A stretch of DNA of 64,000 nt from Eutreptiella sp. 'Long Island Sound 2002' (GCA_964036045.1 OZ038384.1:53272385-53336384), one strand, 5' to 3'; counted from the first letter of the stretch, positions 43,026-52,376 are shown. Program-made: numbers and translations. The notes: generated by a model from the letters alone, not told the origin.

Positions 43026-43940
43026 TCACTGTCTGAACGTATTCAAACACTCGCATACCAACGGTACGTGGCCAGCTTGGCGGCCACATAGACCGCAGAA
43101 CTTCAGCTTGCTGGAGGGAGGAGATCCCGGCGGGACAGCGCATGGAACCGTAGAAACCCTTTTGCCCAGGCGAAGACTAGAGCCCTCGGGGGCAGTGTCA
43201 GTAAAAATTTCCCATGGAGGGGCGTCACGGTTGCCCAGGGAGTCTGCTGCCTTATGCACAGAGGAGAAAAGAACCACAGCAGCAACGCCTTGGGCCACAC
43301 CACGTCCAAACAGCGTTGTCCCCATTGGAGGGTGGTATAGGCACCGGCAAGGTAAGCTCCCAGGCCCGCAGTAGGCCTGCCCAGCCAGCTCGGCTTTCCC
43401 GGCAGTCGCTCCATGGCACACCTGGGCAGACGTCCACGTCCCAACCCCCCTCACCCAAGACCGGAAAGTGCCAACGAGTGCGCCCACCGCGTTGCCTATG
43501 GTACCTGCTGTGGTATCGATTTGCTTGCCAATGCAGCCGGTGCTTTCCGTGGGCGAAACCTCGCTTTTCGCTCCCACAATGAACCCTGTTGGTTGGAGCA
43601 GTGCCCCGCAGTCCGTAGAAGCCTTACATAGTCGCCCTTTACGGCTGGGCGAGAGCAGTATATTGTCCACGTATACCCACCCCCGGATTTCCGTCGTGGA
43701 GAGCACGCCGCACCACTGCAAGGACGAGGCGCTGGCAAATAGCTGGGCTGCAGCTCTAGCCAAAGGGCAAACGTGTATAACCGAACGCTCTCCCCGAACC
43801 CCCCTCCACCACGAAGACTCTCCTCCACAAGGCGGGGGAGTCTTATGCGCCAATAAGCATTCTGCAAATCCAGCTTTGCGAGGAACACACGCCCCCGCTC
43901 CCTAGTTGCGCTATGCATCACCCCTCCAGCGCCTGAGGGG
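43026..43940 (-). pseudogene. YR-2 RT and start of RNase H, decayed
   Basis: Frame 43,921-43,496 has RVFLAKLDLQNAYWRIRLP (motif A with Asp). Frame 43,853-43,026 has RGWVYVDNILLSP (motif C, YVDN in place of YVDD) and GFIVGAKSEV. WEIFTDTAPEG fits the first Asp of an RNase H. The frames are shifted against each other, and motif C has lost its second Asp. It joins the RT piece at 44,690-44,811 across transposon H1. Confidence 0.75.
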
Positions 43941-43941
43941 G

Positions 43942-44690
43942 AATGTTTGCCCGGCGCGCGCCCGGCGCGCTACTTTTAGACTATGTTCTCCCCGAAGAGC
44001 CCCCAAGCACACCCCTTGGAAACGCCCTTAGAATTAGGTGTCCCAAACTGCCCCAGCTCAAGAAAGTTGCAAACTGGGGTACACAGTACCACTCTCGCTC
44101 CTTTAAGGGCGATCTGGGTCAACACCCTAGCAAGTTGGGAGAATGGGGGGTTAGGATAGCACAACCGCATGGATCTCCAGTAGAAGCGACAGGCGTTATT
44201 GAGGTATCGCCAACAGTAGAGCAGCATCATAACATTGGTCCCACAAGTGTGGGTGTCAAAACATTCAGTACAATAGTGCTCCTTACTCTCATCATAAACT
44301 GCGACGGTGGAGCGTTCTAGCAACACAACACACACACTTCTGCCTCATCCTCTGCCTCATCTTGCGTGCCACAACCGAGCAAACGGCTGCTCGATGCGTG
44401 CCCTATACCACCCGTGCCCGTCATTGCAACATTGTTGGCGGGCCGTCAAAGTGCCATTCTTTCTTCCAATGAATGGCACAATGACATGAATCCGGTCCTT
44501 ATAAGCACCATCATGGCCCTCAACTTCGAAATCAAAGAAATCACCTCGGGTACGAGAAGGTCCATACCCATCCCAAATCAAAACATCTGCTGATGTCCCG
44601 GGGGCCAAGGGGCAAATCCATATAATGTTGCCCAACATATCAACGGCAACAGTCCACCGGTAGGGCACGGGTCACAAAAGATGCCCGGCG
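43942..44690 (-). mobile_element. H1: DNA transposon inserted in YR-2 RT
   Basis: It separates EGIRG of the YR-2 RT from VMHSATRERGRVFLAKL, which are nearly adjacent in YR-1. The ends carry inverted GGGGGAAYGTT and GCGCGCC-type sequence. A GCCCGGCGCGCTA block is present at both edges. The exact boundaries and target duplication could not be fixed. It encodes a transposase remnant on the minus strand. A related end lies at 1,975-2,084. Confidence 0.6.
43976..44668 (-). pseudogene. H1 transposase remnant (PIF/Harbinger-like DDE)
   Basis: The frame from 44,668 contains YRWTVAVDMLGNIIWI, GTSADVLIWDGYG, GHDGAYKDRIHVIVPF and HGWYRARIEQPFARLWHAR. This layout (D, then GD/HDGAY with an Asp, then an R-x-x-IE/VE-x-x-F-x-RL helix) matches the carboxy half of the DDE_Tnp_4 type used by PIF/Harbinger transposons. 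The amino-terminal half is missing. Two in-frame TGA codons follow at about 44,345-44,357, and an open frame then continues to 43,976. It would cut and paste the element; this copy is defective. Confidence 0.65.
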
Positions 44691-44811
44691 CGCTAACGTT
44701 CCCCCTGATGCCCTCCACCGCCGGGAGCCGGAATCTCAGGGGCTTTCTCGGGTCGCTGGAGTTCACCTGTAGCGGGTCTTGGATGGCACGGCACTTCAAC
44801 TTATTTTTGTA
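44690..44811 (-). pseudogene. YR-2 RT fragment between H1 and E1
   Basis: It encodes YKNKLKCRAIQDPLQVNSSD and PLRFRLPAVEGIRG, aligning to the same block in YR-1. Its upstream edge is the TA insertion site of E1 (inside the Tyr codon of the FLTYKN block). Confidence 0.8.
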
Positions 44812-45638
44812 CCCGGTACCCCCCTTGCAAACTCCCGGGTTAGCACGCGACGGTCTCCCGGGTGGGGGGGGGGGGGGGGAGACGGTCGCCAAGTGACGGT
44901 CTCCCGGGGGGGGGGGGGATGGCAAGGGTATTTCAAGGCAAGCTGTGGTACCCTCCACCGATGCAAGCAAAGAGAACACGTGTGAAGCGACTTTCACATT
45001 GATGTGGTGCCAATGTGTTTCATCCAACACCAGTCCGTTTGGCGGCTGGCTTTGCTCTTGGCTGGGGGGCATCCTTTGCTCTTGCCTTGGGGGCGGCCAC
45101 CGACTTCTTTGGAGGCACCAAATCCTTACGGATCCACTTTTCCTCACATATATCACGCGTGAAGTACAATTTCCCATCAAACACATGGTGACTCTGGAGA
45201 CTTGGGTGATTCAACCGCCACAGCCTCTAGCCTTGAGAGTTGAGCACTCTCATGATCCACCGGAGTGACCCCACCAAGGCGTATGTACCGAATGTGGCAA
45301 AGTGGCGGCCCATTTGGCGAAAGCCCCACAACAGTGGCCAACACATGTGTACCAAGTGTGCGTGAGTGGTACCGTACATGGTCACCGGGAGAAAACATCT
45401 TGGGTCTGAAGTAGCAACACAACACACCCATACAACGCCTTTGGAGAGAGAATATCACAGAACACACACGGGTGCTTGATTTGTAGTAATGGGAAAGCAA
45501 TGCAAGGCCATGCGTAAACCAAATGGGCAACACAAACCAGCACAATACATGTTAACTAGAAAAACATGGAAGTGACGGTCTCCCGGGTGGGGGGGGGGGA
45601 GATTGCAAGGGGGGGGGGTTTGCAAGGGGGGTACAGGG
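44812..45638. mobile_element. E1: small transposon with terminal inverted repeats and TA duplication
   Basis: The left end CCCGGTACCCCCCTTGCAAA and the right end (reverse complement CCCTGTACCCCCCTTGCAAA) form a terminal inverted repeat with one mismatch. TA flanks it on both sides (44,810-44,811 and 45,639-45,640). Removing the 827-bp unit plus one TA restores the FLTYKN coding block of the host RT. The TA duplication points to the Tc1/mariner group or a similar mechanism, but no transposase is encoded. The right-hand 180 bp of a second copy is at 51,081-51,260. Confidence 0.8.
45020..45430 (-). pseudogene. E1 passenger ORF, SH3/Tudor-like
   Basis: Within E1 the minus strand encodes MFSPGDHVRYHSRTLGTHVL, ATVVGLSPNGPPLCHIRYI and LGGVTPVDHESAQL. 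A frameshift follows, then HVFDGKLYFTRDICEEKWIR and a Lys/Ala-rich end at 45,020. The G-x-x-V-x-Y...ATVVG pattern is typical of small SH3/Tudor-like barrels. It is not a transposase; it may be captured host sequence. Confidence 0.4.
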
Positions 45639-45734
45639 TAAGTGAGGAACATGCGGGCGGTGGGGGGGCAGAGGTCAGGTGCAGGCCCCCTGTGCCGACC
45701 CGCAGGGACTCAAGCATGCTGTCCAGGGACTCAA
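45458..45734. repeat. 277-bp direct duplication flanking YR-3, left copy
   Basis: It matches 51,081-51,356 almost exactly, apart from homopolymer lengths and single bases. It contains the right end of E1 and about 95 bp of YR-2 RT. YR-3 and a further 134 bp lie between the two copies. Confidence 0.85.
45639..45734 (-). pseudogene. YR-2 RT upstream piece, left copy
   Basis: It encodes MLESLRVGTGGLHLTSA and SSLTY, matching MLESLRVDTGSLHLIFA and MFLTY in YR-1. It stops abruptly at 45,734, where sequence similarity to the copy at 51,261-51,356 also ends. Confidence 0.75.
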
Positions 45735-45868
45735 CGACATATGACTTCCTGGTGCGCAGCACCTCGACGTCATGAGAGGTGATCACCTCCATAGAGACTC
45801 GTACAGTGACAGTATGGGTGGGCGGGTGGGACCCCATCCCCCTCTCCCCTCCTTTGGGTGGCTGGGAG

Positions 45869-45965
45869 GGCCCTGTTATAGTTTATAAAATTCTGAATGA
45901 AACAGGGCATCATAATGAACAAAACAAAATATGGTGTACAACTACTGTTACTGGGGAAACAGCAG
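45869..45965. repeat. 97-bp terminal direct repeat of YR-3, left
   Basis: It differs from 50,987-51,083 by a single base noticed (AAAATATGG against AAAGTATGG). After the repeat comes TTGTAG, the element interior. Confidence 0.85.
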
Positions 45966-46380
45966 TTGTAGAAGCAAAACAAAACTCATTCAAAGGCCAT
46001 ATACCTTCCCGGTGCGCGGTCTTTGTGATTCAGCCAGCACCAAGCCATACTCCAACGACCATAAATGGTGTTGTGCCTTCCCACGCGGTCACGACACCTC
46101 CAAGCAAAGACACCGTGGGAAACGCCGCAGCGAACTCGCCACTGGCATTCCAGCCAACAAGGCGTCCGGCAAAGAGCACGTGGCCGCGCGGTCGTGGAGA
46201 GGCCACCAGAGTTGATACCGAATCTAAAACAAAAATACAGGTACCGGAAACGGAAAGCAACCGTGCCGGATCAGGGCCCTCAGGGAAGGCAGAGCCTCTA
46301 CGGGCAAGAGGACCCCAGGGACCCGCCGAAAAGTGGCAAGAGGCCCCCAGCATCCCGCCCTGCGAAGCGTTCCGCCAACA

Positions 46381-46870
46381 CTAAGAGACAGCCCGCACAG
46401 GACATTCTGCAAGCTTGCGGTCCATAGCAGTGCGCCCCTTGGGCAAATTCGCAACCCACACAGGGCAAGGGAGGGCGGGGAAGGCCTGCAAGGACCGAAA
46501 CGTGTCCCAAGCTGCCAACCCCGCCGCAGCGAAGTCGCCGCCAAAATCACCGTCAATACGGGAGAAACAGTCGGCCGGGTTCAAATCGCCTGGGACCCAC
46601 TCAAGGAAAACTGTCGAATCAGATCTCTGGAGGAGGTAGAAAGCTCTGCGTAAGTTCCTGTTATGTCTCTTTAAACTGGACCGGGCGCGCATTCCCGCCA
46701 TCTGGCCGATGGATGAGGCATTGTCTCCGACCAACCTGAAGACAGGCCAGCCCACATTGACTATGAAACTAAGGCCCTGGACCAAGGAGTCCAACTCTGC
46801 CTCCTGCTGCGTCAAAACCTCGTGCCCACAGCGGAAAAACCCTGCCCCCCAGTGCAGGACCCCTGAGACC
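46381..46870 (-). pseudogene. YR-3 RNase H
   Basis: The first Asp, GLVFVDAAFDLDRFKVG, is at the end of the RT frame. After a shift near 46,855 (at a G6 run) reading continues GVLHWGAGFFRCGHEVLTQQ, then EAELDSLVQGL (Glu), FRLVGDNASSIGQM (Asp) and EWVPGDLNPADCFSR (last Asp). The ADxxSR box is typical of RNase H in Ty3- and DIRS-like elements. Past 46,381 no coding was recognised before the terminal repeat. Confidence 0.8.
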
Positions 46871-48395
46871 CACCTTGAAGCGGTCCAAATCGAAGGCAGC
46901 GTCGACGAAAACGAGGCCTCTGCCCGCAGAAGAGGGGGAATCGACTCGTCTCGGAGTCCAACCACGCCGTGACATGACAAGGCAGTGCAGGAGGCTATGA
47001 ACTAGTTTCAAGGGGGCTGAGGGCAAAAAGGAAGAGCCCCACATAACGTGCGACCACCAACCAGCCAAAAAGGGGCAAGCGCCCACCTGGGGTCTCGGGG
47101 CCCACGAAAAACAGCCAATAACCCGTCGAGCGAGTTTCCGGGACAAAGGCAGCAGCGCAACTCGCAACCAAAGAACCAGCAGGACGATCCACTGGTTGGG
47201 GACCACAAAAACGCCTTGTCCCGCCCCTGACAGCAACAATCGCTTACCCAACCAGACAATGGACGGCACAGGTTCAAGGATGGTCTTGGGGCTGATAATC
47301 GCTCCCTCACGTCCCAACAGGTCACAGAGTCGCGCCGCCGCTGAACGCACGTTGCCTGCCCCGAATCCCAAAACGAGAAAATCATCAAGATAGTGCAAAA
47401 CCAAAACCGAAACCAAGTCCAGCCCCTGCAGTAAGTAACCTAGCACGGTTTGGCAAATCACTGTAGAGTATTGCCATCCAAAAGGTAGGCAATCGAAGGC
47501 GAATGTTTCTCCGTCAATACTGACCCTGAAGGCCTGCTTGAAGGCATCGGGTAAACGCAACGACCGGAATGCATTCTTAAGATCAACATGGCAGGCCAGC
47601 AGGGGGGCCCCCTCAGGCGCCTCCAAACGCGGGTATTTGAGCGCGCGCAAAAACGGGTCGAACAAATAGCGGCCCACATCTTCAGAAAACGCAAGACACC
47701 CCTGGCCCGCCCGCAAGTAATGCAGCTCAATGAGGAAAGCCAAATCCTCCACGACCGGGAGGGTGAAGGACGGCGGGCGGTTGGCATGCTGTTTATTGAA
47801 CTGCACTAAATGCACTATCATAGATGCTTTCTCCGAATTTTTGGGAACTGGGAACAGCCAGCCGTTAGGGGGGAGGTTGGAAGGGCACCGAGTCAAAATG
47901 CCATCCCGCACCAAGGCTCTTGCCATCACCAAACCTTCAGGAGAAATATTTCGGATGCCCGGTAACGCGCGCGTAGACACCGACAGGACATCATTAGGGG
48001 CCACTGCATGCCAAATGAAATCCGGGATGCGAATGTTACCCACCGCCCCAATTCCCCTTCCCAGCACGTCCAGGGATAATCCCACCAGGATCGGCTTAGG
48101 AGACGTCGATTCACGAAAAACCACAGGCCAAAGGTCTGGCTCCAGGCGGTCAAGCGCTGCAACAGCCGCCTCCATAAAATCAAAAACCCCCAAATCCCTC
48201 GCCACCACATTACCCCTCATCAATAATAATCGGATCCGGGACCTGACGAGACCCCTGTCCGCGAGAGGCACCCTTAAGCCTTCGGACACGCGATCCAGCC
48301 ATTGCTGTCCCCGGCGGGAGTTCAACAGGAGCTCCGAGCCCTCTTCCTCGAGACCGTATGCGAAGAAGTCCAGACCCGCCGCTTCCTCCTCGCAC
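46855..48395 (-). CDS. YR-3 reverse transcriptase
   Basis: Within a frame open from 49,843 to 46,769, protein-like sequence begins near 48,395 (EEEAAGLDFFAYGLEEEG). RT landmarks: DGILTRCPSNLPPNGWLFPV, HANRPPSFTLPVVEDL, LLACHVDLKNAFRSLRLP (motif A), FDCLPFGWQYSTVICQ (motif B), LVLHYLDDFLVLGFG (motif C), IVWLGKRL (motif E). The type is that of DIRS and Ty3 elements rather than LINEs. No Met or shift site that would start translation was identified. The frame overlaps the end of the preceding linker frame by several hundred bases. Confidence 0.85.
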
Positions 48396-48869
48396 AACGG
48401 GGGCGGTGCGCTGGTGGTCCCGGGCCCGTCCCTTGAACTTCGCCGCGACGGACTGGCGTCGGGGGGAACCGCCGGCTCTGACCGATGAGCCGGACTCGGG
48501 GGCTGGCGCGGTGGTGGAAGAGTCGGGGGCAACGCCCTCTCCTGTCGGACCTCCAGGAGGGGAGTCTCGGGCCGGGGAGGACGGAACCTTTCGGCGCTCT
48601 GTGGTCGACGTGGACTGCGAGGTAGCCACCGACGGACCCGAGGGGGTCGACTGCCCGGTTCTCCACGAAGGTTTTCGAGGCGGCGCGGGTCGTGAGGGTC
48701 GCTTTGCGGTCGGCGGCTGTACAGCGTCCCCGGAGTCGTCCCCTTCCACCATGGCCTCGGAACCCCTGTCGCGCTTCGATCCGGTGGCCGGGAGCTTAGC
48801 GGGTCTCTCGTCCGGTAAGCAGAGTCCCATGAGCGATGACGGCCAGAACTCCGCCGTGTCGGTGGTGAT
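48210..48869 (-). CDS. YR-3 Ser/Pro/Gly-rich linker in the gag-YR frame
   Basis: Directly after the TGA that ends the recombinase (48,870-48,872), the same frame stays open for 220 codons to a TAA at 48,210. It is low-complexity (SPGGP, STTAPAPESGSS, many Arg), without a domain. The RT frame overlaps its last part. Whether it is translated is unknown. Confidence 0.35.
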   Translation of the reverse strand: MTTDTAEFWPSSLMGLCLPDERPAKLPATGSKRDRGSEAMVEGDDSGDAVQPPTAKRPSRPAPPRKPSWRTGQSTPSGPSVATSQSTSTTERRKVPSSPARDSPPGGPTGEGVAPDSSTTAPAPESGSSVRAGGSPRRQSVAAKFKGRARDHQRTAPVVRGGSGGSGLLRIRSRGRGLGAPVELPPGTAMAGSRVRRLKGASRGQGSRQVPDPIIIDEG

Positions 48870-49838
48870 TCACTTGACCCCCTGACTCGTTGGCCATGGT
48901 AGGCGCGAACTCGAGTGGAAGGTGAAGTCCTCCGGCGCCGCTGCATAGAAGTGTGCCATGCGTACACTGGCCCAGCGTCCCCACCAGCATAGGTAGCGCC
49001 AGGGGAGGCCACGGAAGCGGAGGAAGGCACCCCCCGCGCGACGCCACGAGTGCCAGCGGTAAGCAGCGTAAGGGCTGCCTTGGAGCAGCCTGGCCATACC
49101 CTCTTCGAGGACGGCGGCTCTGTCGACCATGACGTCCCGTCCAGGGAACTGGCGCCGCAACCAGTGGGCCCACTCGCCCGCAAAACTGCCGAGGTCACGG
49201 GAAACCCAGCGCGAGTCCCTTTTGAGGCCCCAGAAAGCCACCGCCTTCCCCCGCAGGCCGGAGCGCCGGACAGACGCGATTTCTCCCACGCGCGTGAGGC
49301 TGCTGAAGGAGAGGACGGTGGCGGCGAAGACAGCCCAGTCCTCCGGAGTCTAGCAGGCCTCGGCAATGACCTGGAGAACATGGGGGCCTGCGTACGGGCG
49401 GTCTCCCGGGGTAGCCACCGGCGCACGGGCGAGGCGCCATAGGCGTTCCCATCAGAGCAGTGGTATCCACCCCATGACCCACACTGCGTGTAACGCCGAC
49501 ACGGCGCCCCGCAGCGTTGCGGGTCGATATCCAGACCGGAATAGGAGGAGCAAAATACTCTCTGCCAGGCTCTGCGTGTCCCCCGCCGGTGCCGACCCAT
49601 GGAAGAAGGCGATTCGTCGAAGGTGTGAACCGTAGGAATTTCGCGTCCCCTCCTTCCAAGTGCTGATGAGGCATGTCTGGACATCGTCCGCCGGATCCGC
49701 ATACCCGAGCTCTCGCCACAAGGCTGCGATGGACCTCCAGCCGATGGTTTTTCCGACCCACTCTGATACCGGTGCCACTGCCACTGCCGAACTCGCCAAC
49801 TCCAAGACCGGCTCCAGCCCCCCCGGCGCGTCGCGTCA
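48870..49838 (-). pseudogene. YR-3 tyrosine recombinase
   Basis: It shares the gag frame and follows it after a TGA. The amino-terminal core-binding part reads WKEGTRNSYGSHLRRIAFF and TLRGAVSALHAVWVMG. An in-frame TGA at 49,452 then splits it (IPLL[stop]WERLWR). The catalytic part has SSLTRVGEIASVR (box I Arg), AYRWHSWRRAGGAFL (H-x-x-R), WWGRWASVRMAHFYA (Trp and the nucleophilic Tyr nine residues later). The spacing is that of the DIRS-type integrase. It lies upstream of RT, unlike most described YR retroelements. No ATG is near its start, so expression would need read-through or another device. Confidence 0.8.
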
Positions 49839-50864
49839 CTCAAGAAAGGGACACCTCCAGACCAAGTGACGGGTCACCTCACCACGAGCCTTGCAAGTCT
49901 TGCATGGGCCGATGGGATCCTCAGTCGTGCGTACCCACTCATTCTTGTGAATCTCGAAGAATTCCTCACCGTCGATGACCTTGAAACGCCGTCGCATAGC
50001 CTTCTTTAGGCGCTTGCCTGCCTCCGACAGGCCCTCCTCCAGCCGAACATCCGATTCCTTCTGAGACCCAGAGGTAGATGAAGAACCAGTCATCCCTTCG
50101 TACCGCTCTTTGTAAGAGGCCGTCGCCCTTACCGCCAAGGTCCAAAGCATCACTGAGGCGCCGCCGAAGGACCAGTTGCAGGTACCTACATTATCGCTAA
50201 AGGCCATCCACGATGCGGACACGACCACCAACCACCCCCAGTGGATTAATCGTGCTCTCTTCCTCCTGTTACGGCTGCTGAAATTCGAGAATGTCCCTGC
50301 CTCCGCAGTCACTATGATTCCCAAAATGTCCGATACCGCGGCTAAGGAGATCATGTTGGGCCTCACTGACGAGGACAAGAGGGACAACACGCCGTGGACC
50401 GACCGTAAACACCCAGATGGGTCCGACAATATGGACACGTCCGACTCCGCGCAGGTTTCTGAGAGATTTCACACCCTGGTGCAAGCACTGTGGACGCTCG
50501 TTTTCTCTGACTTGATAAGCTGTCCCTGGTCCTCCAGCAATTTAAGGATCGCAGGGTCCACCTGTCCAGGCGTCGGCACTGTCGGTGCTGCGGAGGAAGA
50601 CTTCTTGAACGCCCCAGTGGCGAAGTCCGACGTGACGTCTTCCAGAAGCATGTAACCCACCAAGCGGTCGATGAATTCGTCCCGAGAGCCCGTGACGGTG
50701 GACGCGAAATTCTTAGCCCAGGCCTCCCCCTCGTCAGGCATCCCCCGAAGTTCCCGCATCAGGACCAGCTTTCGACGCGTCCATGACTTGGTATCCGCCC
50801 CAAGTCGAAACTCTCCATGGGCGTCTCCTTGGATGTAATCCGCGAACGACAGTGCATCCTCCAT
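49836..50864 (-). pseudogene. YR-3 gag-like protein with CCHC-like finger
   Basis: The first in-frame ATG is 50,862-50,864 (MEDALSFADYIQGDAHGEFR). The sequence is helical and charged (KSWTRRKLVLMRELRGMPDE), as in gag. A TGA at 50,469 interrupts it (ACTRV[stop]NLSET). The end carries CKTCKARGEVTRHLVWRC (C-x2-C-x8-H-x4-C), then PFLE and TGA at 49,836. It would package element RNA. Identification rests on position and the finger. Confidence 0.6.
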
Positions 50865-50986
50865 TTCTATACTGCTGCGCTGCCACCAAATGAACTCCAC
50901 GAAACCAGAAGGAACAGCTCTCAAAGGAGTGGAAGTAGGTCAGCTGTCCGGCCTGCGCAGCAAAAGGAACAGCACCTTCGTCTGAA

Positions 50987-51083
50987 GGCCCTGTTATAGT
51001 TTATAAAATTCTGAATGAAACAGGGCATCATAATGAACAAAACAAAGTATGGTGTACAACTACTGTTACTGGGGAAACAGCAG
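50987..51083. repeat. 97-bp terminal direct repeat of YR-3, right
   Basis: It is the partner of 45,869-45,965. Its last CAG is shared with the first bases of the duplicated E1 sequence, so the junction reads AAACAGCAG|AACACAC. Confidence 0.85.
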
Positions 51084-51356
51084 AACACACACGGGTGCTT
51101 GATTTGTAGTAATCGGAAAGCAATGCAAGGCCATGCGTAAACCAAATGGGCAACACAAACCAGCACAATACATGTTAACTAGAAAAACATGGAAGTGACG
51201 GTCTCCCGGGTGGGGGGGGGGAGATTGCAAGGGGGGGGGGTTTGCAAGGGGGGTACAGGGTAAGTGAGGAACATGCGGGCGGTGGGGGGGCAGAGGTCAG
51301 GTGCAGGCCCCCTGTGCCGACCCGCAGGGACTCAAGCATGCTGTCCAGGGACTCAA
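51081..51356. repeat. 277-bp direct duplication flanking YR-3, right copy
   Basis: It matches 45,458-45,734: the right end of E1 to 51,260, the TA at 51,261-51,262, then YR-2 RT. Unlike the left copy it continues without break into more YR-2 sequence. Confidence 0.85.
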
Positions 51357-51755
51357 GCATGCTGTCCACAGGACCCCGTTAACCACGAGTGCACTAGGTA
51401 TTGTCTCACACCTTCGGTCTCGCTAGGCCTTTTCGTACACGCTCACGAGGTCACGTAGCACGGGCCTCTTCCATATGAAGTCTACGACCACGACACATCC
51501 CGCCTCCCCCACCCCTCGGGCCACCATCTCAGCCGTAACGGGCCCCTCATCGTCGTTTATACTATAGTAACCATCATCCTCCTCCTCGAGGTCCCCCCCA
51601 TCCTTAACCCGCCGTAGCACGCTAGTGAGGACCTGCAGGCCCTTGTCCCCACCCTCAAGTGCACTCATAGCCTCACCCATCCCCACGATCATTTTTCGGA
51701 CCATCTCTCTCCTCTGTGAATTTACGCCGAGCAAGCCTGCCACCTCCGTCGCCAA
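51261..51755 (-). pseudogene. YR-2 region between recombinase and RT
   Basis: The frame 51,755-51,423 encodes VNSQRREMVRKMIVGMGEAM, VLTSVLRRVKDGGDLEEEDD and VGEAGCVVVVDFIWKR. It corresponds to 38,140-37,990 in YR-1. It is the upstream continuation of the RT fragments at 43-45.7 kb. Confidence 0.65.
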
Positions 51756-52376
51756 GAACCTGAACAGCCCCCCCCCCCCCCTTTGGGGTGCAGGGGAGGC
51801 GGTTTTGCCCCGTTTTTTGTCGACACCCCGGGGTGCCGCATCCCATCCCCGGGAGGTCGTGTACCTTCAGCTTGGGCATACGCGATCTCTCTCCTAACCG
51901 AGGAGGGCCCGAAGGCGAGGGTGCTGCCCTTCTCGACTCTGTGGCCATGCACTTTGTCGTCTGACGCACCCCACACAGGCCACGGGATCTGCCCTGAGCG
52001 GACGAACCTCCATCTGCGGGGGGGGGGGGGGGCTTCTGTGGACATGCGTACCACCCCTGGGATCTTCCAACGGGCCCAGAGCATGATTGTTTGCATCGGG
52101 GCCCGCATGTGCTTGAGTTGTGCCGCCCCCATCTCATGAAAGCGGGCCACCAACTCGTCTTCCCCCCCCCCCCGCTCGAGAAGGCCGACCAGCGTCTCGC
52201 CCAGCGCCTCACCTGACCCATGCTAGGCCCCCCTGTCGGGGTGGAACCCTTTGGGGGCTACGAGCTTAACCAGACTTTGCAGCTACTCGCGCGCCCAAGG
52301 CCCCGGCTCCTTTTGTTGCCCCCCCCTTCTGGACTTTGCCCAAAAAAAATGGATGCCCTCCCCCCGTTGTCGCAGC
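51722..52376 (-). pseudogene. YR-2 tyrosine recombinase, inactive
   Basis: It encodes MGAAQLKHMRAPMQTIMLWA and RWKIPGVVRMSTEAP. Compared with YR-1 and YR-4, the H-x-x-R residues of box II are lost (ARFHEMGAAQL for WHAFRRLGAAQL) and the nucleophilic Tyr of the RMYT-type motif is Ser. Similarity to YR-1 ends near 52,376, so the element is truncated upstream. Confidence 0.65.

Larger units (their letters stand above)
45735..51083 (-). mobile_element. YR-3: near-complete tyrosine-recombinase retroelement
   Basis: In sense order the minus strand encodes gag with a CCHC-like finger, a tyrosine recombinase, a Ser/Pro-rich linker, RT and RNase H. A 97-bp direct repeat (45,869-45,965 and 50,987-51,083) brackets the coding part. 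It starts GGCCCTGTTATAG, ends AAACAGCAG, and contains a CCCTGTT/AACAGGG inverted pair. The element sits inside YR-2, which is duplicated for 277 bp around it. All YR and RNase H catalytic residues and the RT YLDD are present, so it is the best-preserved copy. One frameshift lies near 46,855. Confidence 0.8.

Noticed and set aside
45177-45545. E1 ORF as a transposase
   Set aside because: It has no catalytic Asp/Glu pattern; the visible fold is a small SH3/Tudor-like barrel.
48395-49843. Amino-terminal third of the 1,024-codon YR-3 frame as protein
   Set aside because: Over 48,870-49,805 the recombinase is clearly encoded in another frame, so this part is an Arg/Ser/Pro-rich overprint. RT coding starts near 48,395.
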